The notes under the pieces were generated by a model. It worked only from the letters and a program-made list of their open reading frames with translations, had not been told where the DNA came from and made no database searches. Shown piece after piece: positions 7,575 through 14,509 of a DNA stretch of 30,328 bases; position 1 is the first letter of the stretch, and each line of letters opens with the position of its first letter. The translations under genes were made by a program, and so were the position numbers. The DNA is from an uncultured Collinsella sp. (GTDB lineage Bacteria; Actinomycetota; Coriobacteriia; Coriobacteriales; Coriobacteriaceae), in NCBI GenBank assembly GCA_902478935.1, contig CABSMV010000004.1:1-30328 (forward strand). The letters are read 5' to 3'.

Positions 7575-8027
7575 ATGATGAACGCAACGAATATGGTCCA
7601 GGGAAACCTCGCCCTTAAGCTCGAGACGCCTGCCGCACCCGCTTTTACTGTTGTCAAGGGTGGACGTTCCGGTTATCAGCCTTTGCCCGTAAAGTCTGCT
7701 CGCACTCAGTATGCTGTTGCCGCGCCGACTCCCGCTGCCCTGAAGGTCTCGACGATTGTTGCCGTCGCCGTTGCGCTCACGCTCTTTTTTGTCCTCGTTA
7801 CGTCGGTCTTTAGCGCTCGTCACGCCGCGTATGCCGAGTCCGTTTCCAACGTTACCTACGAGACTATTCGCGTTCAGCCTGGTGATTCTCTTTGGTCGCT
7901 TGCCGAGGAATATCCAATCGAAGGCCTTTCCACGCAAGAGACTTCCGACATGATCCGTAACGTCAATCATCTGGAGCATGGTTCGCTCGCCGCCGGTGCG
8001 CATCTTAAGGTTCCTACTAGTTCGTAA
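7575..8027 (+). CDS. Membrane-anchored LysM protein, probable SOS cell-division inhibitor (ChiZ/DivS/YneA-like)
   Basis: A 150-residue protein: an unstructured cytoplasmic N-terminus, one transmembrane segment at about 58-79, then an extracytoplasmic LysM-type domain at about 95-147 (YETIRVQPGDSLWSLAEEYP ... VNHL ... GAHLKVP). This layout, and the position divergent from lexA and upstream of nrdR, are those of mycobacterial ChiZ (Rv2719c) and corynebacterial DivS; Bacillus YneA is the counterpart beside its own lexA. These proteins delay septation during DNA damage. LexA boxes cover the promoter. GAGAGGAG is only 3 nt from the ATG at 7575 and 6 nt from the second ATG at 7578, which may be the real start. 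Function is inferred from architecture and synteny. Confidence 0.85.
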   Translation: MMNATNMVQGNLALKLETPAAPAFTVVKGGRSGYQPLPVKSARTQYAVAAPTPAALKVSTIVAVAVALTLFFVLVTSVFSARHAAYAESVSNVTYETIRVQPGDSLWSLAEEYPIEGLSTQETSDMIRNVNHLEHGSLAAGAHLKVPTSS

Positions 8028-8040
8028 TCATTATCGCGCT

Positions 8041-8084
8041 GCGCATGGTACCCTTGTTATCGTTTAAGAGGAGGTACCATGCGC
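8041..8084 (+). repeat. Perfect 12-bp inverted repeat enclosing the nrdR ribosome-binding site and start codon
   Basis: GCGCATGGTACC (8041-8052) and GGTACCATGCGC (8073-8084) are exact reverse complements separated by 20 nt. The second arm contains the nrdR ATG (8079-8081) and the end of the ribosome-binding site; most of the AAGAGGAGG motif is in the loop. In RNA this would be a stable hairpin holding the start codon. There is no T-run, so it is not a normal terminator. Confidence 0.75.
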
Positions 8085-8522
8085 TGTCCTAAATGCGGCA
8101 AGGCACATACCCGCGTCGTTGATTCCCGTATGCAGGAGTCAAATAACACCATTAAGCGCCGTCGCGAATGTTGCTCGTGTAACTACCGCTTTACAACGTT
8201 CGAGCGATGCGAAGACCCAATTGAGGTCATTAAGTCGGACGGAACTAAGCAGCGGTTCGATCGCAATAAGCTGCTCGTCGGCTTGATGCGCGCCACCATC
8301 AAGCGTGATATCGACACCAAGAAGCTCAATGAGATTATCGACGACATCGAGGTCGAGCTGCGCTCTCGCACACTGACGGCCGTCACGTCCCATGAGTTGG
8401 GTGACATGGTGCTCAAGCGCTTGGCCAAGATCGACAAGGTGGCGTACATCCGCTTTGCCTCGGTCTACCGTGATTTCAAAGACGTCGATGAGTTTCTGCA
8501 AGAGCTCGACAAGCTAAGGTGA
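8079..8522 (+). CDS. nrdR: Transcriptional repressor NrdR
   Basis: Zinc-ribbon/ATP-cone repressor of ribonucleotide reductase genes that senses the dATP/ATP level. Zinc ligands are Cys3, Cys6, Cys31 and Cys34 (CPKC and CCSC); next come the typical RFTTFER segment, the ATP-cone from about residue 47, and the hallmark KVAYIRFASVYRDFKD. At 147 residues it has normal length. A strong AAGAGGAGG ribosome-binding site precedes the ATG, within the inverted repeat at 8041-8084. It lies 51 nt after the LysM gene, as in the divS-nrdR operon of Corynebacterium, and directly before dut, so SOS-driven transcription could raise NrdR and dUTPase together. Confidence 0.97.
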   Translation: MRCPKCGKAHTRVVDSRMQESNNTIKRRRECCSCNYRFTTFERCEDPIEVIKSDGTKQRFDRNKLLVGLMRATIKRDIDTKKLNEIIDDIEVELRSRTLTAVTSHELGDMVLKRLAKIDKVAYIRFASVYRDFKDVDEFLQELDKLR

Positions 8523-8526
8523 TTCC

Positions 8527-8970
8527 ATGTCCAACATTACCCTCAACATAAAGCGTCTCGATCCCACCGTCGAGCTTCCCAAATACGCCCATCCCACCGA
8601 TGCCGGCTTGGATCTGCGCTCCAACGAGGACTGCGTCCTGAAGCCCTTCGAACGCCGTCTGGTCTCTACCGGGCTGGCCATCGCCCTGCCCGATGGCTAC
8701 GCCGGCTTCGTCCAGCCCCGCAGCGGCTTGGCCATCAAGCAGGGCCTGTCTATAGTCAACACGCCAGGCCTCATCGACGCCCACTACCGAGGAGAACTCA
8801 AGGTTATCCTCATCAACCTAGACCCCTCCAACAACATCCAAATCAACAAAGGCGACCGCATAGCCCAACTCGTCATCCAAGAAGTCCCCACGGTCAACCT
8901 CGTAGAAGTAGAAGAACTAGACAAAACCGACCGAGGTAACGGCGGCTTCGGTTCTTCTGGTGTGGCTTAG
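8527..8970 (+). CDS. dut: Deoxyuridine 5'-triphosphate nucleotidohydrolase (dUTPase)
   Basis: Trimeric dUTPase that hydrolyses dUTP to dUMP, keeping uracil out of DNA and feeding thymidylate synthesis. All five motifs are visible: motif 1 DAGLDLRS (25-32), motif 2 PRSGLA (64-69), motif 3 GLIDAHYRGE with catalytic Asp84, motif 4 KGDRIAQLVIQ (108-118) and the glycine-rich motif 5 DRGNGGFGSSG (135-145). Length of 147 residues is normal. It begins 4 nt after nrdR. Codon use changes inside the gene: from about 8788 to 8940 it favours A-ending codons (GAA, CAA, CGA, CTA, GTA), unlike the first half and the neighbouring genes. Confidence 0.96.
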   Translation: MSNITLNIKRLDPTVELPKYAHPTDAGLDLRSNEDCVLKPFERRLVSTGLAIALPDGYAGFVQPRSGLAIKQGLSIVNTPGLIDAHYRGELKVILINLDPSNNIQINKGDRIAQLVIQEVPTVNLVEVEELDKTDRGNGGFGSSGVA

Positions 8971-8994
8971 CCCATTTCTTTGTTGAAAATGGGC
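8970..8994. terminator. Stem-loop directly after dut
   Basis: GCCCATTT (8970-8977) pairs with AAATGGGC (8987-8994), leaving a 9-nt loop, starting on the last base of the dut stop codon. No T-tract follows in the plus direction, so it may act together with the large palindrome just downstream to separate the convergent genes. Confidence 0.45.
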
Positions 8995-9000
8995 ATCGTA

Positions 9001-9116
9001 ATGTCCGCTCGCCCCTGGGAGGCCCCTATATATCATTCCATGCTCAAACATTCTCGCTTCGCTGCGAAACTGCGCGTGGAACGATATAAGGGCGGCTCCG
9101 ACAGAGCGGCGGACAT
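9001..9116. repeat. Large imperfect palindrome between convergent genes
   Basis: The 40-nt arms 9001-9040 and 9077-9116 are complementary at about 28 of 40 positions without gaps. The outer 8 nt match perfectly (ATGTCCGC / GCGGACAT) and the inner part includes TATATC/GATATA and TTCCA/TGGAA. The 36-nt centre contains a further TCGC-N6-GCGA hairpin. It fills the space between dut and the glycosyltransferase gene. It could be a bidirectional terminator or a decayed miniature inverted-repeat element. I see no protein-coding content. Confidence 0.6.
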
Positions 9117-9120
9117 TCGA

Positions 9121-10422
9121 CTAGCGGATGTGCGCGGGTTTTCCGCCCCAGTAGAAGCGGCAGAAGGCTCGTTTGCGCTTTTGGGGCTTGCCTACGAGTT
9201 CCATGGTTGCGACGGCTATGTCTTCGGCTGCGCGTGGACGGCGCAGGACTTCGCCGTTGATGAGTAGGGCTTTGAGTGATTCGGGATGGTCGTGTAAGTG
9301 ACGAAGGGTTACGATGAGTTCTCGTGCGGTGGTGACGTGCATGCTGGCGCCCATGCCGGTGAGCATCGTGGTGTTGGCCTTTTCTTGACCGTATGATTTG
9401 CCCAGCAGGATCATCGGCAGATGTGCGCATAGGCACTCGGTGACGGTGAGTCCGCCCGATTTGAGGATTGCCAGGTCGCAGCCGTGCATGAGGGCTGCCA
9501 TGTCGTCCACGTAGTCCAGAACCGTGACGTTGTCGAGCTTCATGGCGTCGAAGAGCGTTTTGAGTCGGGTGGCGTATTCCTTATCCTTGCCCGGTAAAAA
9601 GACAAAGCGCATGTCCTCAAAGCTGCGTAAGAAGGGGAGCGTGTGGTCCATCGCGGCGCGGAAACGCACGTATGGTTGGGGCAAACTGGCGCCGGCCATC
9701 ACCAATACGACGGTTTTGTCTATGGGGAGATTGAACTTGCTTAGCTCATCCTCGCGTTTGTAATCGGTATCGAAACCGGCTCGGATGGGGATGCCAGTTA
9801 TGCGGATCTTTGACTCGGGAACTTTGCGTGGGCGCAGCGTTTCGGCCATAAACTCGTTGGCCACGCAGAACAGGTCGGTGTCCTTGTGGGGCCAAAAGCC
9901 TTCGACTTCATAGTCTGTTGGTACGCAGATGACCGGATAATCGATACCCGTAATTACGCGGGCGCCCACGGCAACATTGGCTGCTGTGATGTGCGTTGCG
10001 ACCACGGCTATAGGCCTGCGGGTCCGGACGTATTCGTTGAAGGCGGGGAACATAATTCGTGACCATGCTGTGCCGCCGCCCCAGAGCAGATGTCCTGTAA
10101 GCGTATATCGCCAGGTCAGGTCGTAAATGGGACGCGTGGCGCCGGTAAACGACGCTGCTGTTTTATTACCATCGAACCTAATGCGTCCAAAAGCTAGGAT
10201 ATCCAGGACTTCGATCTCAATATCCTCAGGGATTCCCTTGGTGCCGCGGATAAGGTTAAATGCTTGTGAAATCGCGTTGGCGGCGGCTTTGTGGCCCGAT
10301 CCAACCGATGCGTGCACAATGGTTACCAGGGGTTTTTGTGCAGGTAAAACGGTCATTTGCTCCGGTTGGGGAGTGGCTTGCATGGACAGGGGAGCGCTAT
10401 TGCTCGTCTGCGTTTGATCCAT
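9121..10422 (-). CDS. MGDG synthase/UgtP-like glycosyltransferase (GT28 type)
   Basis: A 433-residue glycosyltransferase of the monogalactosyldiacylglycerol synthase / processive diacylglycerol glucosyltransferase group. The N-terminal acceptor domain starts with TIVHASVGSGHKAAANAI at about 34-51, the family signature. The C-terminal nucleotide-sugar domain carries LKSGGLTVTEC at about 320-330 and GKSYGQEKANT. It probably transfers hexose from a UDP-sugar to diacylglycerol at the membrane inner face, making glycolipids and possibly lipoteichoic-acid anchors; sugar and acceptor are unknown. No transmembrane helix is seen, and a basic C-terminus (KPQKRKR) may help membrane contact. The ATG at 10422 follows an AAAGGGAG ribosome-binding site; the frame extends to 10839 but that extension overlaps trxB. 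Divergent from trxB. Confidence 0.85.
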   Translation of the reverse strand: MDQTQTSNSAPLSMQATPQPEQMTVLPAQKPLVTIVHASVGSGHKAAANAISQAFNLIRGTKGIPEDIEIEVLDILAFGRIRFDGNKTAASFTGATRPIYDLTWRYTLTGHLLWGGGTAWSRIMFPAFNEYVRTRRPIAVVATHITAANVAVGARVITGIDYPVICVPTDYEVEGFWPHKDTDLFCVANEFMAETLRPRKVPESKIRITGIPIRAGFDTDYKREDELSKFNLPIDKTVVLVMAGASLPQPYVRFRAAMDHTLPFLRSFEDMRFVFLPGKDKEYATRLKTLFDAMKLDNVTVLDYVDDMAALMHGCDLAILKSGGLTVTECLCAHLPMILLGKSYGQEKANTTMLTGMGASMHVTTARELIVTLRHLHDHPESLKALLINGEVLRRPRAAEDIAVATMELVGKPQKRKRAFCRFYWGGKPAHIR

Positions 10423-10539
10423 CGATAACTCCCTTTCAGCTTTGTTACGCGATTTATCATTGTAGTGCATGAGTGTCATGTTCACGTAAATTTGGGTATG
10501 AGCGCAAAGAACGACAACGTTTCGACGAGAGGATTCTTC

Positions 10540-11478
10540 ATGACTACCGATCAGCCGATTGATGTTGCGATTATCGGTGGAGGCCCCGCGGGCTATGCTG
10601 CCGCCATTTACGCTGCGCGTGCCAACCTGACGACGACCGTGATTGAGCAGGGCATGTCGGGTGGACAGATCGCCACGACCAATGAAGTCGAGAACTATCC
10701 GGGCATTCCGCTCTTGAGTGGCGCCGAACTCGGCGAGCGTTTTCAGCAACATGCAGAGGGGCTGGGAGCGCAGGTTACATGGAGCATGGTTACGGGTATC
10801 GATTACGATGCCGATGCAGCGCTGTTTACGGTGCATCACGATATGGGCGATACGCTTGCCTCGAGCGTTATCGCTTGCATGGGTGCCACGCCGCGTCTGG
10901 CAGGTTTCGCTGGCGAGGATACCTATCGCGGTCGTGGCGTTTCATATTGCGCAACATGTGACGGCATGTTCTTCCGCGGCAAACAGGTCTTTGTAATCGG
11001 TGGTGGCAATTCGGCATGCGAAGAGGCACTGTTCCTGTCAGACATTGCCAGCAGTGTGACCATCGTGCTGCGCCGCGACCAGTTCCGTGCGCCTGATGGT
11101 GTTGTTCAGAAAGTACTCGAAAAGGACAATATTACAGTTAGGTACCAAACTAGTATTGTGGAGCTCTCGGGCGAAGCCATGCCAACGACGATCGCCTTTA
11201 AGGACAATTCATCCGGGGAAATTCATACCGAGTCATTTGAGCCTGGCTCGTTTGGCATTTTTGTCTTTACCGGCACGCAACCCCATACCGAGCTTGTTGA
11301 GCATCTAGTCGATCTGGCGCCTGATGGCGGCATTCTGACTGATGAATCCATGGCGACCCGCACGCCAGGTCTATTTGCTGCTGGCGACATCCGTTCCAAG
11401 CGCTTACGTCAGGTTGTGACCGCCGTTTCTGACGGAGCCATAGCAGCAACGAGCGCATACGCGTTTCTCCGCGGATAA
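10540..11478 (+). CDS. trxB: Thioredoxin reductase
   Basis: FAD- and NADPH-dependent reductase that keeps thioredoxin reduced. FAD site GGGPAGYAAAIYAAR (from residue 13), redox pair Cys137-Ala-Thr-Cys140 in SYCATCDG, NADPH site GGGNSACEEA (from residue 154), and the C-terminal FAD motif TPGLFAAGDIR. Length is 312 residues, standard for the low-molecular-weight type. The ATG at 10540 is preceded by GAGAGGA with 7-nt spacing; the in-frame ATG further upstream at 10465 adds residues with no homology. A clear terminator follows at 11521-11558, so the gene is probably monocistronic. Confidence 0.96.
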   Translation: MTTDQPIDVAIIGGGPAGYAAAIYAARANLTTTVIEQGMSGGQIATTNEVENYPGIPLLSGAELGERFQQHAEGLGAQVTWSMVTGIDYDADAALFTVHHDMGDTLASSVIACMGATPRLAGFAGEDTYRGRGVSYCATCDGMFFRGKQVFVIGGGNSACEEALFLSDIASSVTIVLRRDQFRAPDGVVQKVLEKDNITVRYQTSIVELSGEAMPTTIAFKDNSSGEIHTESFEPGSFGIFVFTGTQPHTELVEHLVDLAPDGGILTDESMATRTPGLFAAGDIRSKRLRQVVTAVSDGAIAATSAYAFLRG

Positions 11479-11520
11479 GTACGATAATATATCTTATGTA
11501 AGGTTGCTATCTTTAAACAT

Positions 11521-11562
11521 AGTGGTTGGACGATGCATCAATGTGTTGTCCAACCACTTTTA
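11521..11562 (+). terminator. Rho-independent terminator of trxB
   Basis: AGTGGTTGGAC (11521-11531) pairs perfectly with GTCCAACCACT (11548-11558) and is followed by TTTTA. The loop is 16 nt. Confidence 0.8.
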
Positions 11563-11582
11563 CTTGCCAGTTATGTGGTATG

Positions 11583-11608
11583 CAAAACTAGATAACCTAG
11601 AATACAAT
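11583..11608 (+). promoter_or_regulatory. Candidate operator and -10 box upstream of the DUF1836 gene
   Basis: The 12-mer CAAAACTAGATA (11583-11594) is followed 8 nt later by a -10-like TACAAT (11603-11608); no good -35 box is visible. The identical 12-mer occurs at 13258-13269 inside a palindrome upstream of degV, which suggests a shared regulator, possibly the DUF1836 protein itself. Confidence 0.4.
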
Positions 11609-11632
11609 ATAGACAATGAACGGAGGACCTTT

Positions 11633-12244
11633 ATGAACCACGTTAAACACGTTATCCCGATGTCTGATTCGTCGGTCAGCATTAAGCCTGAGGATATTCA
11701 GCCCACTGTGCTGCCCGATGCATTTATTCAGTCCGATATCGTGCGCAAACTAAATACGTTGAGTCTGCCGCGCTATAACCAGTTGCCCAATGTGACGCTC
11801 TACCGCGACCAGGTTATTGAGTATGTTGCGCTGTGGATGGAGCCGCTGTCCATTTGCGTTGAGCAGCCTATCATTACGCCATCGATGATTAATAACTACG
11901 TAAAGGTTGGTTTGGTGCCTGCTCCGATCAAAAAGCAATATGGCCGCGAGCAGATTGCCCGCCTGATCGCTATCTGCATCTTTAAGCAGGTGCTACCTAT
12001 TGCTGCGGTGCAGGCACTCTTTAACATTCAGCGTTTGAGCTACGATGCCCCTACGGCCTTTGATTATGTGGTCGATCAGCTCGAGGCATCGATTCGTTCG
12101 GCGTTTTCCGTCGAGCAGACGCCGGTTCCCGATACGGCGCATCAGGTAACGCGTGAGTCGCTGCTTGTGCGCAGTGCGGTGTCGTCCTTCGTTTCGAAGG
12201 CGTACCTGATGAGCTATCTCAAGTTCAACGGGTTTAATAGCTAG
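11633..12244 (+). CDS. DUF1836 domain protein, MerR-like DNA-binding regulator
   Basis: A 203-residue protein whose middle, about residues 40-150, matches the DUF1836 family: LPNVTLYRDQVIEYVALWMEP, then TPSMINNYVKVGLVPAPIKKQYGREQIARLIAICIFKQVLPI. The segment after SMINNY resembles the winged helix of MerR proteins (wing-like PAPIKKQYGREQIA), so DNA binding is expected. The effector is unknown. The ATG at 11633 has a CGGAGGA ribosome-binding site; the longer frame starting at 11504 runs through the trxB terminator. It is convergent with degV and the two share a bidirectional terminator. Family assignment is good, function is not established. Confidence 0.8.
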   Translation: MNHVKHVIPMSDSSVSIKPEDIQPTVLPDAFIQSDIVRKLNTLSLPRYNQLPNVTLYRDQVIEYVALWMEPLSICVEQPIITPSMINNYVKVGLVPAPIKKQYGREQIARLIAICIFKQVLPIAAVQALFNIQRLSYDAPTAFDYVVDQLEASIRSAFSVEQTPVPDTAHQVTRESLLVRSAVSSFVSKAYLMSYLKFNGFNS

Positions 12245-12256
12245 CGGACGTATAAA

Positions 12257-12306
12257 ACGGGCGGGACAAAGAGCCATCTGTCGCTTTATCCCGCCCGTAT
12301 TTTTTG
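12257..12306. terminator. Bidirectional terminator between the DUF1836 gene and degV
   Basis: A 15-bp stem with one mismatch: ACGGGCGGGACAAAG (12257-12271) with CTTTATCCCGCCCGT (12284-12298). ATTTTTT follows on the plus strand, and the minus strand reads TTTTATA after the stem, so it can end both convergent transcripts. Confidence 0.9.
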
Positions 12307-12318
12307 CTTGGTTTGACT

Positions 12319-13185
12319 TTATTGGCCCGAAGCTACGCCCATGCCGTAGCCGATGATGAGGCCGTGCATCTCGGCGTAATAGGAATCCAAGCCGTTGCAG
12401 GGCATGATGATGGTCTTGGAGCCGGGCCAATGCTCAATAATGCGATCGGCCAGCGCCTGGGCGCTCGATGCGTTCTCCACATGGTCGATGACGACCTCAC
12501 CGCCCGTAAAGCCCTCGGCTTCCATGGTGTCGATGATCTTGTTAAGCATTTTCTTTTCGCCACGCGTGTGCCCGACGAGTTCGATTTTACCGGCCTCACT
12601 CGCCGTGCCCAAAATGCGGATATTGAGCTTGTTGGCAATGACGCCGGCTGCCTTAGGGATACGTCCGGCTTTGGCGAGATTTTCGTAATTGCACAAGCTG
12701 AAGAGGATTTTGCTGTTCTGTTCAAGGCTATCGAAGTATGCGCAAGCGTCCTCGAATGAGACATCCGGATTGCTTGCAAGATAGCGGTCGATCAGCAAGA
12801 AAATGAGGTCCATTTTGCCGCCAGCTGCGCGTGAATTGACTAGATGAATCTGTCGGTCGGGCTCCTCGGCAAGAATCATATCGCGAGCCGTGGCTGCCGC
12901 GTTGTAGCTGCCCGACACGCCCTCAGAGATCGGCATGCAGATGGTCTTGTCTGCCAATTTGAAGAGCTCGGCCCACTCCCCCACGCTGGGACAAGCGCTC
13001 GAAGAAGCGTTCGTCTCCGCCTGAACAGCGCAGTTGAGCTCATGAACATCGAGCGAAAGGTCATCGATGAATTCACGCTCCCCCACTCGAATTTTGAGGG
13101 GCGCAAATGCAAAGGTGGTATGGGGCGCGGTCGGTTGCCATTCGCGGAGGTTGCAGCTTGAATCGGAGATAAGTGCCCAGCTCAT
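12319..13185 (-). CDS. DegV family fatty-acid-binding protein
   Basis: A 288-residue DegV (FakB-like) protein. These bind a single fatty acid and, in Firmicutes, present it to the FakA kinase for incorporation into phospholipid. Recognisable parts are the N-terminal ISDSSC strand, SSACPSVGEW (position of the family's TSQPS lipid-binding motif), the segment ISEGVSGSYNAAATA, and VNSRAAGGKMDLI. No fakA is in the window. The ATG follows an AAAGGA ribosome-binding site. A perfect TATAAT lies at 13215-13220 on the minus strand, with a palindrome at 13243-13273 immediately upstream of the expected -35 position. Fatty-acid handling fits a chromosome segment that also encodes PlsY, PlsC and PgsA. Confidence 0.88.
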   Translation of the reverse strand: MSWALISDSSCNLREWQPTAPHTTFAFAPLKIRVGEREFIDDLSLDVHELNCAVQAETNASSSACPSVGEWAELFKLADKTICMPISEGVSGSYNAAATARDMILAEEPDRQIHLVNSRAAGGKMDLIFLLIDRYLASNPDVSFEDACAYFDSLEQNSKILFSLCNYENLAKAGRIPKAAGVIANKLNIRILGTASEAGKIELVGHTRGEKKMLNKIIDTMEAEGFTGGEVVIDHVENASSAQALADRIIEHWPGSKTIIMPCNGLDSYYAEMHGLIIGYGMGVASGQ

Positions 13186-13214
13186 AGAGGGTCCTTTCTA
13201 ATTGTTCCCATACA

Positions 13215-13273
13215 ATTATAGCCATCTTACAGACCGATTGGGCCGCTATCTAGTATTCAAAACTAGATAGCGG
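13215..13273 (-). promoter_or_regulatory. degV upstream region: TATAAT box and 12-bp palindrome
   Basis: On the minus strand TATAAT (13215-13220) lies about 30 bases before the degV start, without a good -35. A perfect inverted repeat, CCGCTATCTAGT (13243-13254) and ACTAGATAGCGG (13262-13273) with a 7-nt spacer, is directly upstream of where the -35 would be. No T-run follows it in either direction, so an operator is more likely than a terminator. One arm plus spacer includes CAAAACTAGATA, also found before the DUF1836 gene. Confidence 0.5.
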
Positions 13274-13286
13274 ACTGCACGAAAGG

Positions 13287-13325
13287 CAAAAGAATGGACC
13301 CCATGGCTCAAAGCCACGAGGTCCA
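13287..13325 (-). terminator. Rho-independent terminator of the NlpC/P60 gene
   Basis: On the minus strand a 14-bp stem (12 Watson-Crick and 2 G-U pairs) with loop TTG spans 13325-13295 and is followed by TTCTTTTG. It is 24 nt after the NlpC/P60 stop codon. Confidence 0.88.
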
Positions 13326-13349
13326 CATTCACACGCTGTGTAAGATGAC

Positions 13350-14477
13350 TTAGTAGCGCACGAAGATATAGTTGTTGTTCATGCCGGCGGCAACGGAACT
13401 GATGATAACACCCGTGTTGTAGTCGGAAGCATGAATCATCTGACCACCACCGATGTAAATGCCAGTGTGGTACGAGTTGACAACAACGTCACCGGGCTGC
13501 GGATCGGACACACGCGTCCAGCCCATAAAAGTGCCCGTGGTGCCCAGGCGGCAATAGCGACCAGTGAGACAATAGCTAACAAAACCAGAGCAGTCGAAGC
13601 TGTTCGGGCCAATTCCGCCCCAAGAATAGGCGCAACCAAGTTTGCTGTATGCACGCGAGACAACAGAACCGCCGTCGACGGACTGGCTCGGAGCAGAAGG
13701 CGTCGGAGCCGGAGCAGGCGTGGAGGGCTGCGGCGTCGGAGCGGGTGCCGGCGTAGGAGCCGGAGTGTTGCCGCCCTGGTTGTTGTTATTGCTGGTCTGG
13801 CCACCGTTGTTGGTGTTCTCGGTCGTACCGGCAGTCTCGTTGCTCACCGTGGCCTTCTCGGCGGTGCTGCAGTTGATGCCGGCCTGCAGCGCGGCGTTGG
13901 CCTCGGCCTCGGCGGCAAGCTCGGCCTGCAGCTGCGAATCCAGGGAGTTTACGACGTTCTGGGCTTCAGCCTGCTGGGCGTTAAGCTCATCAACCTTCTT
14001 TTGCGTGGCGGCGACGTTCTTTTCCTGCTCGGACTGCTTATCGGTGAGCTGCTGCTTAAGCTCCTTGACCTCTTGAATGGTCTGAGCTTGCTTATCGGAA
14101 ACTTTGCCGTAGTAGAACAGACGGTTGAGCATATCGCTCAGGTCATCGACACCCGTCAGAACCTGAAGCAGGCTCAGACCGCCGGTTTTGTACTCACCGG
14201 CGACATAGGTCGAGAGCTTGGCCTGGCCATCGGCGATCTCCTGCTGCTTTTGCGTGATCTCGCCGGCAGTCTGATCGAGCGCCTGCGTCTGCGTGGCGAG
14301 CTCATCGTAAATCTGCTGGGTTTGGGTACCGATCTGCTCGAGCTTCGTACGAGCAGCGGCAAGGTCGGATGCGGTATCGGCGTAGGCAGGAGCCGCGAGG
14401 CCCAAGCCCAAAACACAAGCGAGGGTTGCCGTAGCAGCGCAGCGTGCCATGTTTTTGTGCGTGTTTGCTGTGCGCAT
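13350..14477 (-). CDS. Secreted coiled-coil NlpC/P60 peptidoglycan endopeptidase
   Basis: A 375-residue secreted cell-wall hydrolase, probably cleaving stem peptides during growth or daughter-cell separation. The signal peptide is residues 1-33 (ATLACVLGLGLAAPAYA, cleavage after AYA). A long Gln/Glu/Lys-rich coiled coil covers about 35-195 and resembles the autoinhibitory helices of RipA/PcsB-type hydrolases. A low-complexity Asn/Gly then Pro/Ala/Thr linker follows (about 215-265). The C-terminal NlpC/P60 domain has catalytic Cys296 (FDCSGF), His337 (YHTGIYIG) and His349 (MIHA). Additional cysteines at 303 and 309 lie near the active site, and one lies at the end of the coiled coil (GINC). 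AAAGGAAG precedes the ATG. It is the last gene of a minus-strand run from pgsA and is followed by a strong terminator. Confidence 0.92.
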   Translation of the reverse strand: MRTANTHKNMARCAATATLACVLGLGLAAPAYADTASDLAAARTKLEQIGTQTQQIYDELATQTQALDQTAGEITQKQQEIADGQAKLSTYVAGEYKTGGLSLLQVLTGVDDLSDMLNRLFYYGKVSDKQAQTIQEVKELKQQLTDKQSEQEKNVAATQKKVDELNAQQAEAQNVVNSLDSQLQAELAAEAEANAALQAGINCSTAEKATVSNETAGTTENTNNGGQTSNNNNQGGNTPAPTPAPAPTPQPSTPAPAPTPSAPSQSVDGGSVVSRAYSKLGCAYSWGGIGPNSFDCSGFVSYCLTGRYCRLGTTGTFMGWTRVSDPQPGDVVVNSYHTGIYIGGGQMIHASDYNTGVIISSVAAGMNNNYIFVRY

Positions 14478-14509
14478 GTAGCTTCCTTTCCAGTAACTAA
14501 GGGTAACGG

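Noticed and set aside
8980..9267. Possible small plus-strand gene after dut
   Set aside because: It runs through the large palindrome and into the antisense of the glycosyltransferase gene, with no ribosome-binding site.
10423..10839. N-terminal extension of the glycosyltransferase frame up to 10839
   Set aside because: It overlaps the start of trxB on the other strand, has no family similarity, and a good ribosome-binding site precedes the ATG at 10422.
13243..13273. Palindrome as a terminator of the NlpC/P60 gene
   Set aside because: No T-run follows on either strand, and a much better terminator lies at 13287-13325.
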